DNA of 55,615 nucleotides from an uncultured bacterium (GTDB lineage: Bacteria > Bacillota > Clostridia > Oscillospirales > Oscillospiraceae): NCBI GenBank assembly GCA_947073515.1, contig CAMTMC010000011.1, positions 1 through 55,615 on the forward strand. Reading direction: 5' to 3'. Positions 24,937 to 35,862 of the stretch are shown one piece after another; positions within the stretch are counted from its first letter, which is position 1; each line of letters begins with the position of its first letter. The position numbers and the translations under genes were made by a program. The notes under the pieces are model-generated. The model made no database searches. It was given only the letters and a program-made list of their open reading frames with translations, and had not been told where the DNA came from.

Positions 24937-26517
24937 ATGTGTTCTATCATTGGATATTGCGGCCCCGTGGCCGATTTGGAGACGTTTCAGCGGGGCTTTG
25001 ACCGCACCAGAAGCCGGGGGCCCGACGACAGCCGGGTGGTCCCGGCGGGGGAGGGCCTGCTGGGCTTTCACCGCCTGGCCATCATGGGCCTGACCCCCGA
25101 GGGGATGCAGCCCTTCGAGCTGGAGGGCTGCTATGCTGTCTGTAACGGCGAAATATACGGCTTTGAGAAGCTGAAACGGGAGCTGGAGGAAAAGGGGTAC
25201 GCCTTCCACAGCGGCTCCGACTGCGAGATTCTGCTCCCCCTCTACCGGGAGTACGGGGTGGACATGTTCGCCATGCTGGACGCGGAGTTTGCCTGCATCC
25301 TCTACGACGGGCAGACGGGGGAGTTTATCGCCGCCCGGGATCCCATCGGCATCCGGCCCCTGTACTACGGCTATGACAGCGCCGGGACCATCCTCTTTGC
25401 CAGCGAGCCCAAAAACCTGCTGGGCTTGACGGACCGAATGATGCCATTTCCTCCGGGGCACTACTATAAAGATGGCCGATTTGTCTGCTACCGCGATATT
25501 GCCAGGGTGGACCGGTTCTGTTATGACGGGCTGGAGGAGCTTTGCAGAAGCATCCGGGAGAAGCTGATCGCCGGGGTGGAAAAGCGGCTGGTTTCCGACG
25601 CTAAGGTGGGCTTTCTCCTGTCCGGCGGGCTGGACTCCTCCCTGGTGTGCGCCATCGCCGCCCGCCGGAGCAAAACGCCCATCAAAACCTTTGCCATCGG
25701 TATGGATACCGACGCCATCGACCTGAAATACGCCAGACAGGTGGCGGACTACATCGGTAGCGACCACACCGAGGTCATCATCACCAGAGAGGACGTGCTG
25801 TCCAGCCTGGAGCGGGTGGTGGAGCTGCTGGGCACCTATGACATCACCACCATCCGGGCCAGTATGGGCATGTATCTGCTGTGCAGGGCCATCCATGAAC
25901 AGACAGATATCCGGGTGCTTCTCACAGGGGAAATCTCCGACGAGCTCTTTGGCTACAAATACACCGACTTCGCCCCCTCGCCCCGGGCGTTCCAGGAGGA
26001 GGCGGAGAAGCGGCTGCGGGAGCTGCACATGTACGACGTCCTCCGGGCCGACCGGTGCATCTCAGTGAATTCCCTGGAGGCCCGGGTGCCCTTTGGCGAC
26101 CTGGATTTTGTGGAGTATGTCATGGCTATTGATCCCAAACGGAAGGTAAACACCTACGGCAAGGGCAAATATCTGCTGCGGAAGGCCTTTGAGGGGGATT
26201 GGCTCCCCGAGAGCATTCTGTGGCGGGAGAAGGCGGCCTTCTCTGACGCGGTGGGCCACTCCCTGGTGGATGACCTGAAGGAGTACGCCGAGAGCCGGTA
26301 CACCGACGGGGAGTTTGAACGGTTGCGGCGGAACTATGACCACGCCCGGCCTTTCACCAAGGAGTCTCTGCTCTACCGGGAGATTTTCGAGAAGTTCTAT
26401 CCAGGCCAGAGCAGCATGGTGGCGGATTTCTGGATGCCCAACCGGTCCTGGGCGGGCTGCGACGTGGATGACCCCTCCGCCCGGGTGCTGGCAAACTATG
26501 GGGAGAGCGGGGTGTAG
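24937..26517 (+). CDS. asnB: glutamine-hydrolysing asparagine synthetase
   Basis: The chosen ATG follows GAAAGAGGAAAGAT and makes Cys the second residue (MCSIIGYCG), the required nucleophile after Met removal; 526 residues. The N-terminal glutaminase (about 1-190) has [16 protein letters not shown] and [11 protein letters not shown]. The synthetase domain has [11 protein letters not shown] (PPi loop), [27 protein letters not shown] and [16 protein letters not shown]. It converts aspartate, glutamine and ATP to asparagine. It lies between glnN and guaA, all on the plus strand and all handling the glutamine amide. Confidence 0.95.
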   Translation: MCSIIGYCGPVADLETFQRGFDRTRSRGPDDSRVVPAGEGLLGFHRLAIMGLTPEGMQPFELEGCYAVCNGEIYGFEKLKRELEEKGYAFHSGSDCEILLPLYREYGVDMFAMLDAEFACILYDGQTGEFIAARDPIGIRPLYYGYDSAGTILFASEPKNLLGLTDRMMPFPPGHYYKDGRFVCYRDIARVDRFCYDGLEELCRSIREKLIAGVEKRLVSDAKVGFLLSGGLDSSLVCAIAARRSKTPIKTFAIGMDTDAIDLKYARQVADYIGSDHTEVIITREDVLSSLERVVELLGTYDITTIRASMGMYLLCRAIHEQTDIRVLLTGEISDELFGYKYTDFAPSPRAFQEEAEKRLRELHMYDVLRADRCISVNSLEARVPFGDLDFVEYVMAIDPKRKVNTYGKGKYLLRKAFEGDWLPESILWREKAAFSDAVGHSLVDDLKEYAESRYTDGEFERLRRNYDHARPFTKESLLYREIFEKFYPGQSSMVADFWMPNRSWAGCDVDDPSARVLANYGESGV

Positions 26518-26619
26518 GGGGCGGCCTCCGTGCCGCCCCGCCCTTCCCGCGGCTGTTTACCCGGGGCGGCCCAGAGGCCGCCCCCTGCATGATAGGTGAC
26601 CCGCCGAGGTCGGCGGGTC
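26517..26619. repeat. two nested-type GC inverted repeats between asnB and guaA
   Basis: 26517-26528 pairs perfectly with 26574-26585 (GGGGGCGGCCTC, 12 bp), overlapping the last base of the asnB stop. A second palindrome at 26598-26619 has a 10-bp stem (GACCCGCCGA). Neither has a U-tract. They resemble chromosomal REP-like or mRNA-processing elements. Confidence 0.5.
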
Positions 26620-26648
26620 CCACAATATCAATCAGACGGAGAGACATT

Positions 26649-28184
26649 ATGGAAAAAATCCTTATCATCGACTTTGGCGGCCAGTACAACCAGCTCATTG
26701 CCCGGCGGGTGCGGGAGTGCAGGGTATACTGCGAGGTAAAGCCCTGGACCGCGCCTCTGGAGGAATTGAAAGCCTTCGGCCCCACAGGCATTATCTTCAC
26801 CGGCGGGCCCCAGTCGGTCTATCGGGAGGGCTCCCCCGCCGTGGACAAGTCGATTTTCACCTGGGGGGTGCCCATTCTGGGCATCTGCTACGGCTGTCAG
26901 CTCATGGCCCATCTGCTGGGGGGAGAGGTCGTCCCGGCCCAGGACGACTCCGCCCGAGAGTATGGCAAGACCCTTACCCACTACGCTGTCGCCTGTAAGC
27001 TGTTCCAGGGCCTGCCCCGGGAAGGGGTGTCCTGGATGAGCCACGGGGACTACATGTCCAAGGTTCCGGTGGGCTTCTCTCTCGCCGCCCGCAGCGGCGC
27101 CTGCCCCAACGCGGCCATCGCCGACGAGGCCCGGGGGTTTTACGGCGTCCAGTTCCACCCCGAGGTCAGCCACACGGAGCACGGCCTGGATATGCTCCGG
27201 AATTTCCTCTACGGCGTCTGCGGCGCTGCGGGGGACTGGACCATGGGGGACTATAAAAACACCATTCTCCAGACCGTCCAGGAAAAGGTGGGGGGTGGCC
27301 GGGTGCTGCTGGCCCTGTCCGGCGGGGTGGACTCCTCCGTGGCGGCTGCCCTGCTGGCCGTGGCGGTGGGCAGGCAGCTTACCTGCGTCTTTGTGGACCA
27401 CGGCCTGATGCGCCTCAACGAGGGGGACGAGGTAGAGGCCGCCTTCGCCCCCTGGGATATCAACTTTGTCCGGGTGGACGCCGGGGACCGCTTCCTGACA
27501 AAGCTGGCCGGGGTCACCGACCCGGAGGAGAAGCGGAAGATCATCGGGGAGGAGTTTATCCGGGTCTTTGAGGAGGAGGCCAAGAAGATCGGCGCGGTGG
27601 ATTTTCTGGCCCAGGGCACCATCTACCCCGACGTGATTGAGTCGGGAACAGGCGAGGCCGCCGTTATCAAGAGCCACCACAACGTGGGCGGCCTGCCCGA
27701 CTGTGTGGACTTTCAGGAGATTCTAGAACCCCTGCGCCTGCTCTTTAAGGACGAGGTCCGCCAGCTGGGCCGGGAGCTGGGCCTGCCCGAGTATCTGGTG
27801 AGCCGCCAGCCCTACCCAGGGCCGGGCTTGGCCATCCGCATCCTTGGGGAGGTCACCAGGGAAAAGGCGGATCAGCTCCGTCAAGCTGATTTTATCTTCC
27901 GGGAGGAGCTGGCCAGGGCGGGGGAGGACCGGCGGCTCAGCCAGTATTTTGCCGTCCTTACCGACAGCAGGTCGGTGGGGGTGATGGGGGACGGCCGCAC
28001 CTATAACTACACCCTGGCCCTCCGGGCGGTGACCACCTCCGACTTCATGACCGCCGGCTGGGCTCGCATCCCCTATGACCTGCTGGACAGAATCAGCACC
28101 CGCATTGTCAATGAGGTGGCGGGCATCAACCGCATTGTGTACGATATCACCAGTAAGCCCCCAGCCACGGTGGAATGGGAGTGA
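26649..28184 (+). CDS. guaA: GMP synthase (glutamine-hydrolysing)
   Basis: It converts XMP, glutamine and ATP to GMP. The chosen ATG (GGAGAGACATT upstream) gives 511 residues. The class I glutaminase domain has [15 protein letters not shown] with Cys80, and FHPEVSHTE with the His-Glu pair. The ATP-pyrophosphatase domain has [14 protein letters not shown]. The C-terminal dimerisation domain ends in [20 protein letters not shown], the usual family ending. purC follows 17 bp downstream, so co-transcription is likely. Confidence 0.97.
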   Translation: MEKILIIDFGGQYNQLIARRVRECRVYCEVKPWTAPLEELKAFGPTGIIFTGGPQSVYREGSPAVDKSIFTWGVPILGICYGCQLMAHLLGGEVVPAQDDSAREYGKTLTHYAVACKLFQGLPREGVSWMSHGDYMSKVPVGFSLAARSGACPNAAIADEARGFYGVQFHPEVSHTEHGLDMLRNFLYGVCGAAGDWTMGDYKNTILQTVQEKVGGGRVLLALSGGVDSSVAAALLAVAVGRQLTCVFVDHGLMRLNEGDEVEAAFAPWDINFVRVDAGDRFLTKLAGVTDPEEKRKIIGEEFIRVFEEEAKKIGAVDFLAQGTIYPDVIESGTGEAAVIKSHHNVGGLPDCVDFQEILEPLRLLFKDEVRQLGRELGLPEYLVSRQPYPGPGLAIRILGEVTREKADQLRQADFIFREELARAGEDRRLSQYFAVLTDSRSVGVMGDGRTYNYTLALRAVTTSDFMTAGWARIPYDLLDRISTRIVNEVAGINRIVYDITSKPPATVEWE

Positions 28185-28201
28185 AAAAGGAGGAGCACAG
28201 G

Positions 28202-28915
28202 ATGGAAAAACAGGAGCTACTCTATGAGGGTAAGGCAAAAAAGGTATATACGACTCAGGACCCAAAACTTCTGATTGTTGCTTATAAGGATGACGCCACC
28301 GCCTTCAATGGCCAGAAAAAGGGCACTATCCACGGTAAGGGAGCCATCAACAACCGGATGACTAACCTGCTCATGGACCGGCTGGAGCGGGAGGGCATTC
28401 CCACCCATCTGGTGGAGGAACTGAGCGGCCGGGAGACGCTGGTAAAAAAAGTGTCCATCATCCCTGTGGAGGTCATCGTGCGCAACATCGCCGCCGGTTC
28501 CTTCTCCAAGCGGTACGGCGTGGAGGAGGGGGTGGTCTTTGACGCCCCGACCCTAGAGTTTTCCTACAAAAACGACGATTTAGGCGACCCTCTTCTCAAC
28601 GACGACCACGCCCTCGCCCTGGGGCTGGCCAGCCGGGAGGAACTGGCTCTCATCCGGAAATACTCTCTGAACGTTAACCGCCTGCTCAGGGAAATCTGGG
28701 GGGCCTGCGGCATTACCTTGGTGGACTTTAAGGTGGAGTTTGGCCGCCTGGAGGACGGAACCATCGTGCTGGCCGACGAGATCAGCCCCGATACCTGCCG
28801 GCTGTGGAATTCCAAAACCCTGGAGAGGATGGACAAGGACCGGTTCCGCCGGGACCTGGGCGGCGTGGAGGAGGCCTATGTCCAGGTGATGAATCGGCTG
28901 ACCGGGGGCCTGTGA
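28202..28915 (+). CDS. purC: SAICAR synthetase
   Basis: It joins CAIR and aspartate in purine synthesis, step eight. The ATG behind AAAAAGGAGGAGCACAGG gives 237 residues, normal for the family. Signatures are LLYEGKAKKVY, DDATAFNGQKKG, EVIVRNIAAGSFSKRYGVEE, LVDFKVEFGR, LADEISPDTCRLWN and DKDRFRRDLGG. Its location between guaA and pyrG, away from the other de novo purine genes, is unusual for a pur gene. Confidence 0.96.
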   Translation: MEKQELLYEGKAKKVYTTQDPKLLIVAYKDDATAFNGQKKGTIHGKGAINNRMTNLLMDRLEREGIPTHLVEELSGRETLVKKVSIIPVEVIVRNIAAGSFSKRYGVEEGVVFDAPTLEFSYKNDDLGDPLLNDDHALALGLASREELALIRKYSLNVNRLLREIWGACGITLVDFKVEFGRLEDGTIVLADEISPDTCRLWNSKTLERMDKDRFRRDLGGVEEAYVQVMNRLTGGL

Positions 28916-30529
<1,614 letters not shown>

Positions 30530-30690
30530 TATACTAATTTTTGAGAATGTTTATCCAAATATCGCTCCTGTCCTGGCATTTCCTGAGCTGTCGTTTTTAT
30601 AATATTCTGCCCTTATGGTTAGATAGCGTCTGCCCAAGAGACGGGTATTATGATAGAATGGAACTATCTTAAAAGACAGGGGACAGCAAG

Positions 30691-30936
30691 ATGGAAGCAT
30701 CCTATCACAGACACGACATAAACGATAAAGTATGGGAGTTGCTTGGACCACATCTGCCGAGACAACGAGGCCAGTGGGGTGGGATTGCTCAGGATAACCG
30801 CTGTTTTATTAACGCAGTGTTTTAGGTATTGCGAACCGGAGCACCCTGGCGTGACCTGTCTCCCAATTACGGGAAGGGGGCAGCGTTCATCAGAGGTTGC
30901 TGCCGTCTCTGGGCTGCCAATATTCCTCCAGTGTAA
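30691..30936 (+). pseudogene. IS5-family transposase remnant
   Basis: Reading from ATG 30691 gives HDINDKVWELLGPHLPRQRG, then QWGGIAQDNRCFINAVF, a TAG at 30823-30825 where Trp is expected, then VLRTGAPWRDLSPNYG. This is the N-terminal DUF4096 region of IS5-type transposases. The reading ends at the TAA where a MITE begins, so the DDE catalytic part is gone. Upstream, 30530-30690 is AT-rich with no gene seen and may be the rest of the IS left flank. Confidence 0.75.
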
Positions 30937-31096
30937 GAGCCTGTTTAAAATCTCGACGTGTATGGATTGGCGAGTGGATTTTTTGCCCTGCAAGGCAAAA
31001 ATCCGCAGGCATCCTGACGGATGGCAAGGATTTTTAACGCAGTCAGGGCGGAAAATACGCCGTCAAGACATGCGCGGGGAGATTTTAAACAGGCTC
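30937..31096. mobile_element. 160-bp MITE with perfect 17-bp terminal inverted repeats
   Basis: GAGCCTGTTTAAAATCT begins at 30937 and its exact complement ends at 31096. The flanking trinucleotide TAA stands on both sides (30934-30936 and 31097-31099), a TNA-type target duplication as used by some IS5 relatives. No protein is encoded. The right part (GATTTTTAACGCAGTCAGGG) resembles the right part of the element at 37895-38043. It cuts the IS5 remnant and lies 20 bp before the first zinc-ribbon gene. Confidence 0.85.
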
Positions 31097-31116
31097 TAAG
31101 AGGAAGGAGCGTGGCT

Positions 31117-31620
31117 ATGGCGGAACAGTGCGCCCTGTGCGGCATGCCCTGGAACCGGCATACAGACAGCACCTGGCAGATCTGCGGCCTGGAGATCCCA
31201 ATCTGCCTCATCTGCGGGGCGGAGCACGCCTTCTCCCTCCAGAAGGAGGACGCCGGCATCCTGCGCATGCTGGCACGGAGCCCCTATCTGGAGGAAAAAG
31301 GGCCCATCCTGCGGAAGCTGGAGGCCCGGCGGCCGGCGGCCGCCTCTGGCCGGGCCTGCTCTGACTGCGGGGCGCCTATGGAGCGGAAGCTGAAGGACTT
31401 TTTCCTGGGGGAGGGCCGTGGCGGCCTTGCGGCCCTGGTGGCCGGCTCCTATATGGTGGACCTGTACGCCTGTCCCCAGTGCGGCAAGGTAGGGCTGTAC
31501 ACCGCCGGCTTCCGCCCCAAACCGGAGCCCGCCCCGGAGGAGGAGCCCCAGCCGCCCTCCGCCCCGGAGCAGGGGCGCTGGTCCCGGAGCAGACAGAAAA
31601 AGCCCCCCTGGGAGAAATGA
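31117..31620 (+). CDS. zinc-ribbon protein with PPWEK tail, copy A
   Basis: This 167-residue protein starts at the ATG behind AGGAAGGAG. The N-terminal zinc knuckle is CALCG...CLICG (residues about 5-37), and a helical middle follows. A second ribbon is CSDCGAPMERKL...LYACPQCGKVGLYTAGF (about 88-132). A proline/glutamate-rich linker ends in QKKPPWEK. No enzyme motif is seen. It is paralogous to the next two genes and the most diverged of the three. The upstream MITE lies within its promoter region. Function unknown; I infer a metal-binding adaptor. Confidence 0.8.
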   Translation: MAEQCALCGMPWNRHTDSTWQICGLEIPICLICGAEHAFSLQKEDAGILRMLARSPYLEEKGPILRKLEARRPAAASGRACSDCGAPMERKLKDFFLGEGRGGLAALVAGSYMVDLYACPQCGKVGLYTAGFRPKPEPAPEEEPQPPSAPEQGRWSRSRQKKPPWEK

Positions 31621-32272
31621 CGGCGAGTGAAACGGAGGATTCCGGAGAACGGGACGGAGAGAAAGGAGCATCGCCATGGCTAAAATCTGCGTATTCTGCG
31701 GCAAGACGATTGGCCTGTGGAAAGACCGGGAGCTGCTGTGCGGCAATGAGCTTCAGATATCCTGTGAGGCCTGCTGGGAGCGCTATCAGCAGGCGCCGCC
31801 CATCCAGCGGGCCCGGCTGGCCCTGGACAGCGGCCGGGCGGTCAACCCGGACGGCGTCAGACAGTTTTTGGAGGCGGCGGAGAGAAAAGCGGAGAAGGAG
31901 CGCCAGCGCCGGGAGCGGCAGCGGGAAAGCCTGCTGTGCTGCGGCCAGCCGATGGCCCGGGAAAGGGAGGATTACACCTTTGTGGATCAAACGCCCCTCC
32001 GGCTGTTGCCGCCCCGCACCCCGTCGCTGTATCTGTTCCGCTGTGAGCTGTGCGGCCAGGTGAAGTTTTTCGACGCCCGCTTCTTCGCCGAGGAACAGCC
32101 GGAGATCGAAATCCCTGAGCCGCCGGGCGCCCCGGAGCGGGAGCGTGCCGTTTGCCAGCCCGGCCAGAAGCCCCCCTGGGAGAAATGACGGCAAGTGAAA
32201 CGGAGGATTCCGGAGAACGGACGGAGAGAAAGGAGCATCGCCATGGCTGAGATCTGCGTATTCTGCGGCAAG
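31600..32272 (+). repeat. pair of about 105-bp direct repeats flanking copy B
   Basis: 31600-31705 and 32168-32272 are almost identical: the last seven codons of one gene (AAGCCCCCCTGGGAGAAATG...), the whole spacer with its ribosome-binding site, and the first ten codons of the next gene. The spacers differ by one substitution and one base of length. Much higher identity here than in the gene bodies points to recent exchange or constraint. Confidence 0.85.
31676..32188 (+). CDS. zinc-ribbon protein with PPWEK tail, copy B
   Basis: This 170-residue protein starts at the ATG behind AGAAAGGAGCATCGCC. CVFCG and CEAC form the N-terminal knuckle; RARLALDSGRAVNPDGV is shared with copy C. A charged helix (AERKAEKERQRRERQRE) leads to CCGQPM and LFRCELCGQVKFFDARF, the second ribbon. 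It ends GQKPPWEK. The gene is separated from copy A by 55 bp that are nearly identical to the 54 bp between B and C, so the set arose by tandem duplication. Confidence 0.8.
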   Translation: MAKICVFCGKTIGLWKDRELLCGNELQISCEACWERYQQAPPIQRARLALDSGRAVNPDGVRQFLEAAERKAEKERQRRERQRESLLCCGQPMAREREDYTFVDQTPLRLLPPRTPSLYLFRCELCGQVKFFDARFFAEEQPEIEIPEPPGAPERERAVCQPGQKPPWEK

Positions 32273-32764
32273 GAGCTGAGGGCCTTTTCCAAGGACTCCC
32301 TCACCTTTGACACCGCCCGCCAGCCGGTGTGCGGGGCCTGCCGGGCCAGGCTGGAGGACAAGTCCATGCTGGACTGCGCCTACCTGGCCCTGGACAGCGG
32401 CCGGGCGGCGGAGCCCGACGTGATCCGGGCCTACATCCACCGGGAGGAGGAGAAGCTCCAGGCCCGGCGGGAGGAGGACCCCTTCCTGGTGCGGACCTGC
32501 TCCGGCTGCGGGGCGGAGGTCCGGCGGACTGAGAAGGACCTGGCGCTGCTTGCCCCCAACGCCGTCCTCACCCAATGGAACAGCTATCATTTTGTGGATA
32601 TGTACGCCTGCCCCAAGTGCGGCAAGGTGGACTTCTACGCCTCCCGGTTCCGTAAGGAGCGGGAGCGGGCGGAATCCCCCGCCCCGGAGGAGGCCGTCGA
32701 GGAGACCAAACCCGCCGCCCTCCCCCAAAAACGCCGGGAGCGCAAGCCCCCCTGGGAGAAATAG
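32243..32764 (+). CDS. zinc-ribbon protein with PPWEK tail, copy C
   Basis: This 173-residue protein starts at the ATG behind AGAAAGGAGCATCGCC. Its layout matches copy B: CVFCG...CGAC near the N-terminus, YLALDSGRAAEPDVI, then TCSGCGAEVRRT and MYACPKCGKVDFYASRF, a Pro/Glu-rich linker and RKPPWEK. It ends 15 bp before the pyrK ATG, so the three genes may be transcribed with pyrK-pyrD. A functional link to pyrimidine synthesis is not shown by the sequence. Confidence 0.8.
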   Translation: MAEICVFCGKELRAFSKDSLTFDTARQPVCGACRARLEDKSMLDCAYLALDSGRAAEPDVIRAYIHREEEKLQARREEDPFLVRTCSGCGAEVRRTEKDLALLAPNAVLTQWNSYHFVDMYACPKCGKVDFYASRFRKERERAESPAPEEAVEETKPAALPQKRRERKPPWEK

Positions 32765-32779
32765 AAAGCGGTGAGCCGA

Positions 32780-33553
32780 ATGAAAATAGAGCGTAAATGC
32801 GAAATTTTAGAGAAGAAACAGCTGGGGGACGCCATCTATATGGTGCTGGGCGTGGGGGACATTGTGAGCACATCGGATACGCGCCCCGGCCAGTTTGTCC
32901 ATATTAAATGCGGCCACTCCCGGCTGCTCCGCCGCCCCATCTCCATCTGTGAGTGGACGGGGAGCCGGGATGGCGACACCCTCGCCATCGTCTTTGAGGT
33001 CCGGGGGGAGGGCACCGCCTGGCTGGCCCGGCGGGAGGCGGGAGACTTCCTGGATGTGCTGGGCCCCCTGGGCAACGGCTTTACCATCCAGGACGGCCCC
33101 TATCTGCTGGTGGGGGGCGGCATTGGCGTGCCCCCCATGCTGGGCTGCGCCGGGGCTGCCGGCGGCTCCTCCACCGCCATCCTGGGATTCCGCTCCAAGG
33201 ACAAAGCCATTCTCTTGGACCGGTTCGCCAGTGACTGCGCCAACTGCCTGGTGGCCACCGACGACGGCTCCCTGGGCTATCACGGCTTTGTGGACGCCTT
33301 AGTCCGCCAGGAGCTGGGGAAGGAGCGCCACTACCAGGGGGTGCTGGCCTGCGGCCCCAAGCCCATGCTGAAAAGCGTGGCCAAGGTGGCGGAGGAGTTC
33401 GGCGTGCCCTGCCAAGTGTCCATGGAGGAGCGGATGGGCTGCGGCGTGGGGGCCTGCCTGGTGTGCGCCTGCGACATGGCGGACGGCTCCCGGAAGCACG
33501 TGTGCAAGGACGGCCCGGTATTCGATTCCAAGGAGGTGGACTGGGATGCCTGA
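32780..33553 (+). CDS. pyrK: dihydroorotate dehydrogenase electron-transfer subunit
   Basis: This FAD/2Fe-2S subunit passes electrons from PyrD to NAD+. The chosen ATG gives 257 residues; a GTG three codons upstream (32771) is an alternative. Ferredoxin-reductase motifs are PGQFVHIKCG, RRPISIC (FAD) and LVGGGIGVPPML (nucleotide). The C-terminal 2Fe-2S cysteines are MGCGVGACLVCACDM plus KHVCKDGPVF. The last eight bases overlap pyrD, so translation is coupled. Confidence 0.95.
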   Translation: MKIERKCEILEKKQLGDAIYMVLGVGDIVSTSDTRPGQFVHIKCGHSRLLRRPISICEWTGSRDGDTLAIVFEVRGEGTAWLARREAGDFLDVLGPLGNGFTIQDGPYLLVGGGIGVPPMLGCAGAAGGSSTAILGFRSKDKAILLDRFASDCANCLVATDDGSLGYHGFVDALVRQELGKERHYQGVLACGPKPMLKSVAKVAEEFGVPCQVSMEERMGCGVGACLVCACDMADGSRKHVCKDGPVFDSKEVDWDA

Positions 33554-34466
33554 TGTGAATTTGTCCGTCAATCTGGCGGGGGTGACCCTGAAAAACCCGG
33601 TGGTGGTGGCCTCGGGCACCTTCGGCTTCGGCCGGGAGTACAGCCAGTTCTATGACCTGGGGGAGCTGGGGGGCATCTGCGCCAAGGGCCTGACCCTCCA
33701 CCCCCGGGAGGGCAACCCCGCCCCCCGGATCGCCGAGACCCCCATGGGGATTTTGAACTCCGTGGGCCTGCAAAACCCCGGCGTGGACGCTTTTATTGGG
33801 GAGGAGCTGCCCTTCCTGCGGCGGTTTGACACCAAGGTAATCGCCAACATCTCCGGCAATACCCCGGAGGAGTACGGGATCATGTGCGAAAAGCTGTCCG
33901 CCGCCGGGGTGGACATGATCGAGGTGAACATTTCCTGCCCCAACGTGAAGGCGGGGGGATTGGCCTACGGCACCCGGCCCAAGCTGGCCGCCGAGGTCAC
34001 TGAGGTGGCCAAGCGCCACGCCGGCTCCACCCCCGTGATGGTGAAGCTGTCCCCCAACGTCACCGACATCACCGAGATCGCCCGGGCGGCGGCGGACGCC
34101 GGGGCGGACGCGTTGTCCCTCATCAACACCATCCGGGGGATGCGGATTGACGTGAACACCCGCCGGCCCGTTTTGAAGATGAACACCGGCGGCCTGTCCG
34201 GCCCCGCCGTCCTGCCGGTGGCCGTGCGGATGGTGTGGGAAGTGGCCCAGGCGGTGGACATCCCCATCCTGGGCATGGGGGGCGTGGCCAAGGGGGAGGA
34301 CGCCGCCCAGCTGATGCTGGCCGGGGCCTCCGCCGTGGCGGTGGGCACCGCCCTGTTCGCCGACCCCTTCACCCCCCTGAAGGTCCGGGACAGCCTGGCG
34401 GAAATTGCTGGAAAACAGGGCCTGTCCGCTGTGTCGGGGCTCACCGGCGGGGTAAAGCCCTGGTAG
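33546..34466 (+). CDS. pyrD: dihydroorotate dehydrogenase, class 1B catalytic subunit
   Basis: This 306-residue FMN enzyme oxidises dihydroorotate to orotate. Seen are NPVVVASGTFGFG, MGILNSVGLQNPG, VNISCPNVK (catalytic Cys of class 1), MVKLSPNVTDI, INTIRGMRID and GMGGVAKGEDAAQLMLAGA (FMN phosphate site). Class 1B, the NAD+-linked form, is indicated by the adjoining pyrK. Confidence 0.96.
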   Translation: MPDVNLSVNLAGVTLKNPVVVASGTFGFGREYSQFYDLGELGGICAKGLTLHPREGNPAPRIAETPMGILNSVGLQNPGVDAFIGEELPFLRRFDTKVIANISGNTPEEYGIMCEKLSAAGVDMIEVNISCPNVKAGGLAYGTRPKLAAEVTEVAKRHAGSTPVMVKLSPNVTDITEIARAAADAGADALSLINTIRGMRIDVNTRRPVLKMNTGGLSGPAVLPVAVRMVWEVAQAVDIPILGMGGVAKGEDAAQLMLAGASAVAVGTALFADPFTPLKVRDSLAEIAGKQGLSAVSGLTGGVKPW

Positions 34467-34490
34467 CGTCCCCGGGGGTTTCCTATCCCT

Positions 34491-34513
34491 GGCTTTGCCC
34501 AAGGGGCAAAGCC
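34491..34513 (+). other. hairpin after pyrD
   Basis: GGCTTTGCCC-AAG-GGGCAAAGCC is a perfect 10-bp stem 25 bp after the pyrD stop. It lacks a U-tract. The rest of the 148-bp gap shows no promoter I would call. Confidence 0.5.
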
Positions 34514-34614
34514 CGCTCAGTTCACTGTCCGCCCGTTCCGGAACAGGCCCGCTGGGCTCTGGTTCGGGTTTGCCGCCCGCAGGCGAAAAATCCCCAAAGA
34601 AAGTGGGAAAAACT

Positions 34615-35766
34615 ATGACAACCATCTATCTCATCCGCCACGCCGAGGCGGAGGGCAACCTGTACCGCCGCATCCATGGCTGGTACAATTCCCTGATTAC
34701 TGAAAACGGCTTCGCCCAGATCGCCGCCCTGGAGGAGCGCTTCCGGGACATCCCCGTGGACGCCGTCTACTCCAGCGACCTGTACCGGACAAAGACCACC
34801 GCCCGGGCGGTCTATGTGCCCAAGGGCCTGGAGCTCCACACCCATCCCGGCCTGCGGGAGATGAACCTGGGGGACTGGGAGGACATGACGTTTGGATTTG
34901 TCCGCCACTACTGGCCGGAGGAGCTGGCCCGCTTCAACGCCACCGACCCCGACTGGACCGCCCCCAACGGGGAGGGCTTTTACCAGCTGGGGGACCGGAT
35001 GGAGCGGGCTGTCCGGGAGATCGCCCTGGCCCACCCGGGCCAGACCGTCGCCCTGTTCAGCCACGGCACCGCCATCCGTCAGTTCCTGGCCCGGGCGGGG
35101 AGGATCCCCCCGGAGGAGTGGGGCGGCCAGCCCCACAGCGAGAACACCGCCGTGACCTGCCTCGCCTTCAATGGGGAGGACTTCTCCCTGGTGTACCAGA
35201 GCGATTCCTCCCACGTGCCCGAGGAGCTGGCCACCCTGGGCAAGCAGCAGTGGTGGCGGAAGAGCGGCAAGGCCGAGGACGTCAACCTGTGGTACAGCCC
35301 CCTGGACCCGGCCCGGGACTGGGACCTCTATCTGGAGGCCCGGCGGGAGGCGTGGGTCACCACCCACGGCCCGGACGTCCCCTTTGACGGGGACGGTTTT
35401 TTGGGGCACGCCAAAAAAAATCTCTCCCGTACCCCCTGGGGGGTGACCCTGGCCTTCGCCGGGGAGGCGCTGGCCGGCGTGCTGGAGCTGGACCCCTCCC
35501 GCTATGCCGGGGACAACGCCGGGTACATCCCCTTCTGCTACATTGTCCCGGAGCGGCGGGGACAGAATCTGGGGATCCAGCTCATCGGCCAGGCGGTGTC
35601 GGTCTACCGGCCCATGGGCCGGGACAGGCTGCGCCTGCGGTGCGCCCCCTACAATGACCGGGCACAGCGCTTCTACAAAAAATACGGCTTCACCAAGATT
35701 GGGGACGAGGAGAACAGCCGGGTCCCCCTGGAGATTTTGGAGAAGTACATCGGATACGAGTGTTGA
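34615..35766 (+). CDS. histidine-phosphatase / GNAT acetyltransferase fusion
   Basis: The chosen ATG follows AAGAAAGTGGGAAAAACT and gives 383 residues. Residues about 1-205 are a phosphoglycerate-mutase-type phosphatase: YLIRHAEAEGN (catalytic His), YSSDLYRTKTTA, LREMNLGDWEDM and LFSHGTAIR (second His). Residues about 225-383 are a GNAT domain: VPERRGQNLGIQLIGQAV (acetyl-CoA loop) and YNDRAQRFYKKYGFTKIG. The substrates of both halves are unknown. Upstream in-frame ATGs lie in the hairpin-rich gap and have no ribosome-binding site. Confidence 0.85.
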   Translation: MTTIYLIRHAEAEGNLYRRIHGWYNSLITENGFAQIAALEERFRDIPVDAVYSSDLYRTKTTARAVYVPKGLELHTHPGLREMNLGDWEDMTFGFVRHYWPEELARFNATDPDWTAPNGEGFYQLGDRMERAVREIALAHPGQTVALFSHGTAIRQFLARAGRIPPEEWGGQPHSENTAVTCLAFNGEDFSLVYQSDSSHVPEELATLGKQQWWRKSGKAEDVNLWYSPLDPARDWDLYLEARREAWVTTHGPDVPFDGDGFLGHAKKNLSRTPWGVTLAFAGEALAGVLELDPSRYAGDNAGYIPFCYIVPERRGQNLGIQLIGQAVSVYRPMGRDRLRLRCAPYNDRAQRFYKKYGFTKIGDEENSRVPLEILEKYIGYEC

Positions 35767-35862
35767 TTGGGCGAATGGCACAATATGTCCGAAATCGGAC
35801 GTAGTTTTGGGACCGAAAGGGCCCCGAAAACCCCCGTCTTGGGGCCGGAAAGAGGCCGAAAA

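Noticed and set aside
23739-26028. Two 400-residue minus-strand frames opposite glnN and asnB
   Set aside because: Both are antisense to enzymes with complete motif sets and show no motifs themselves.
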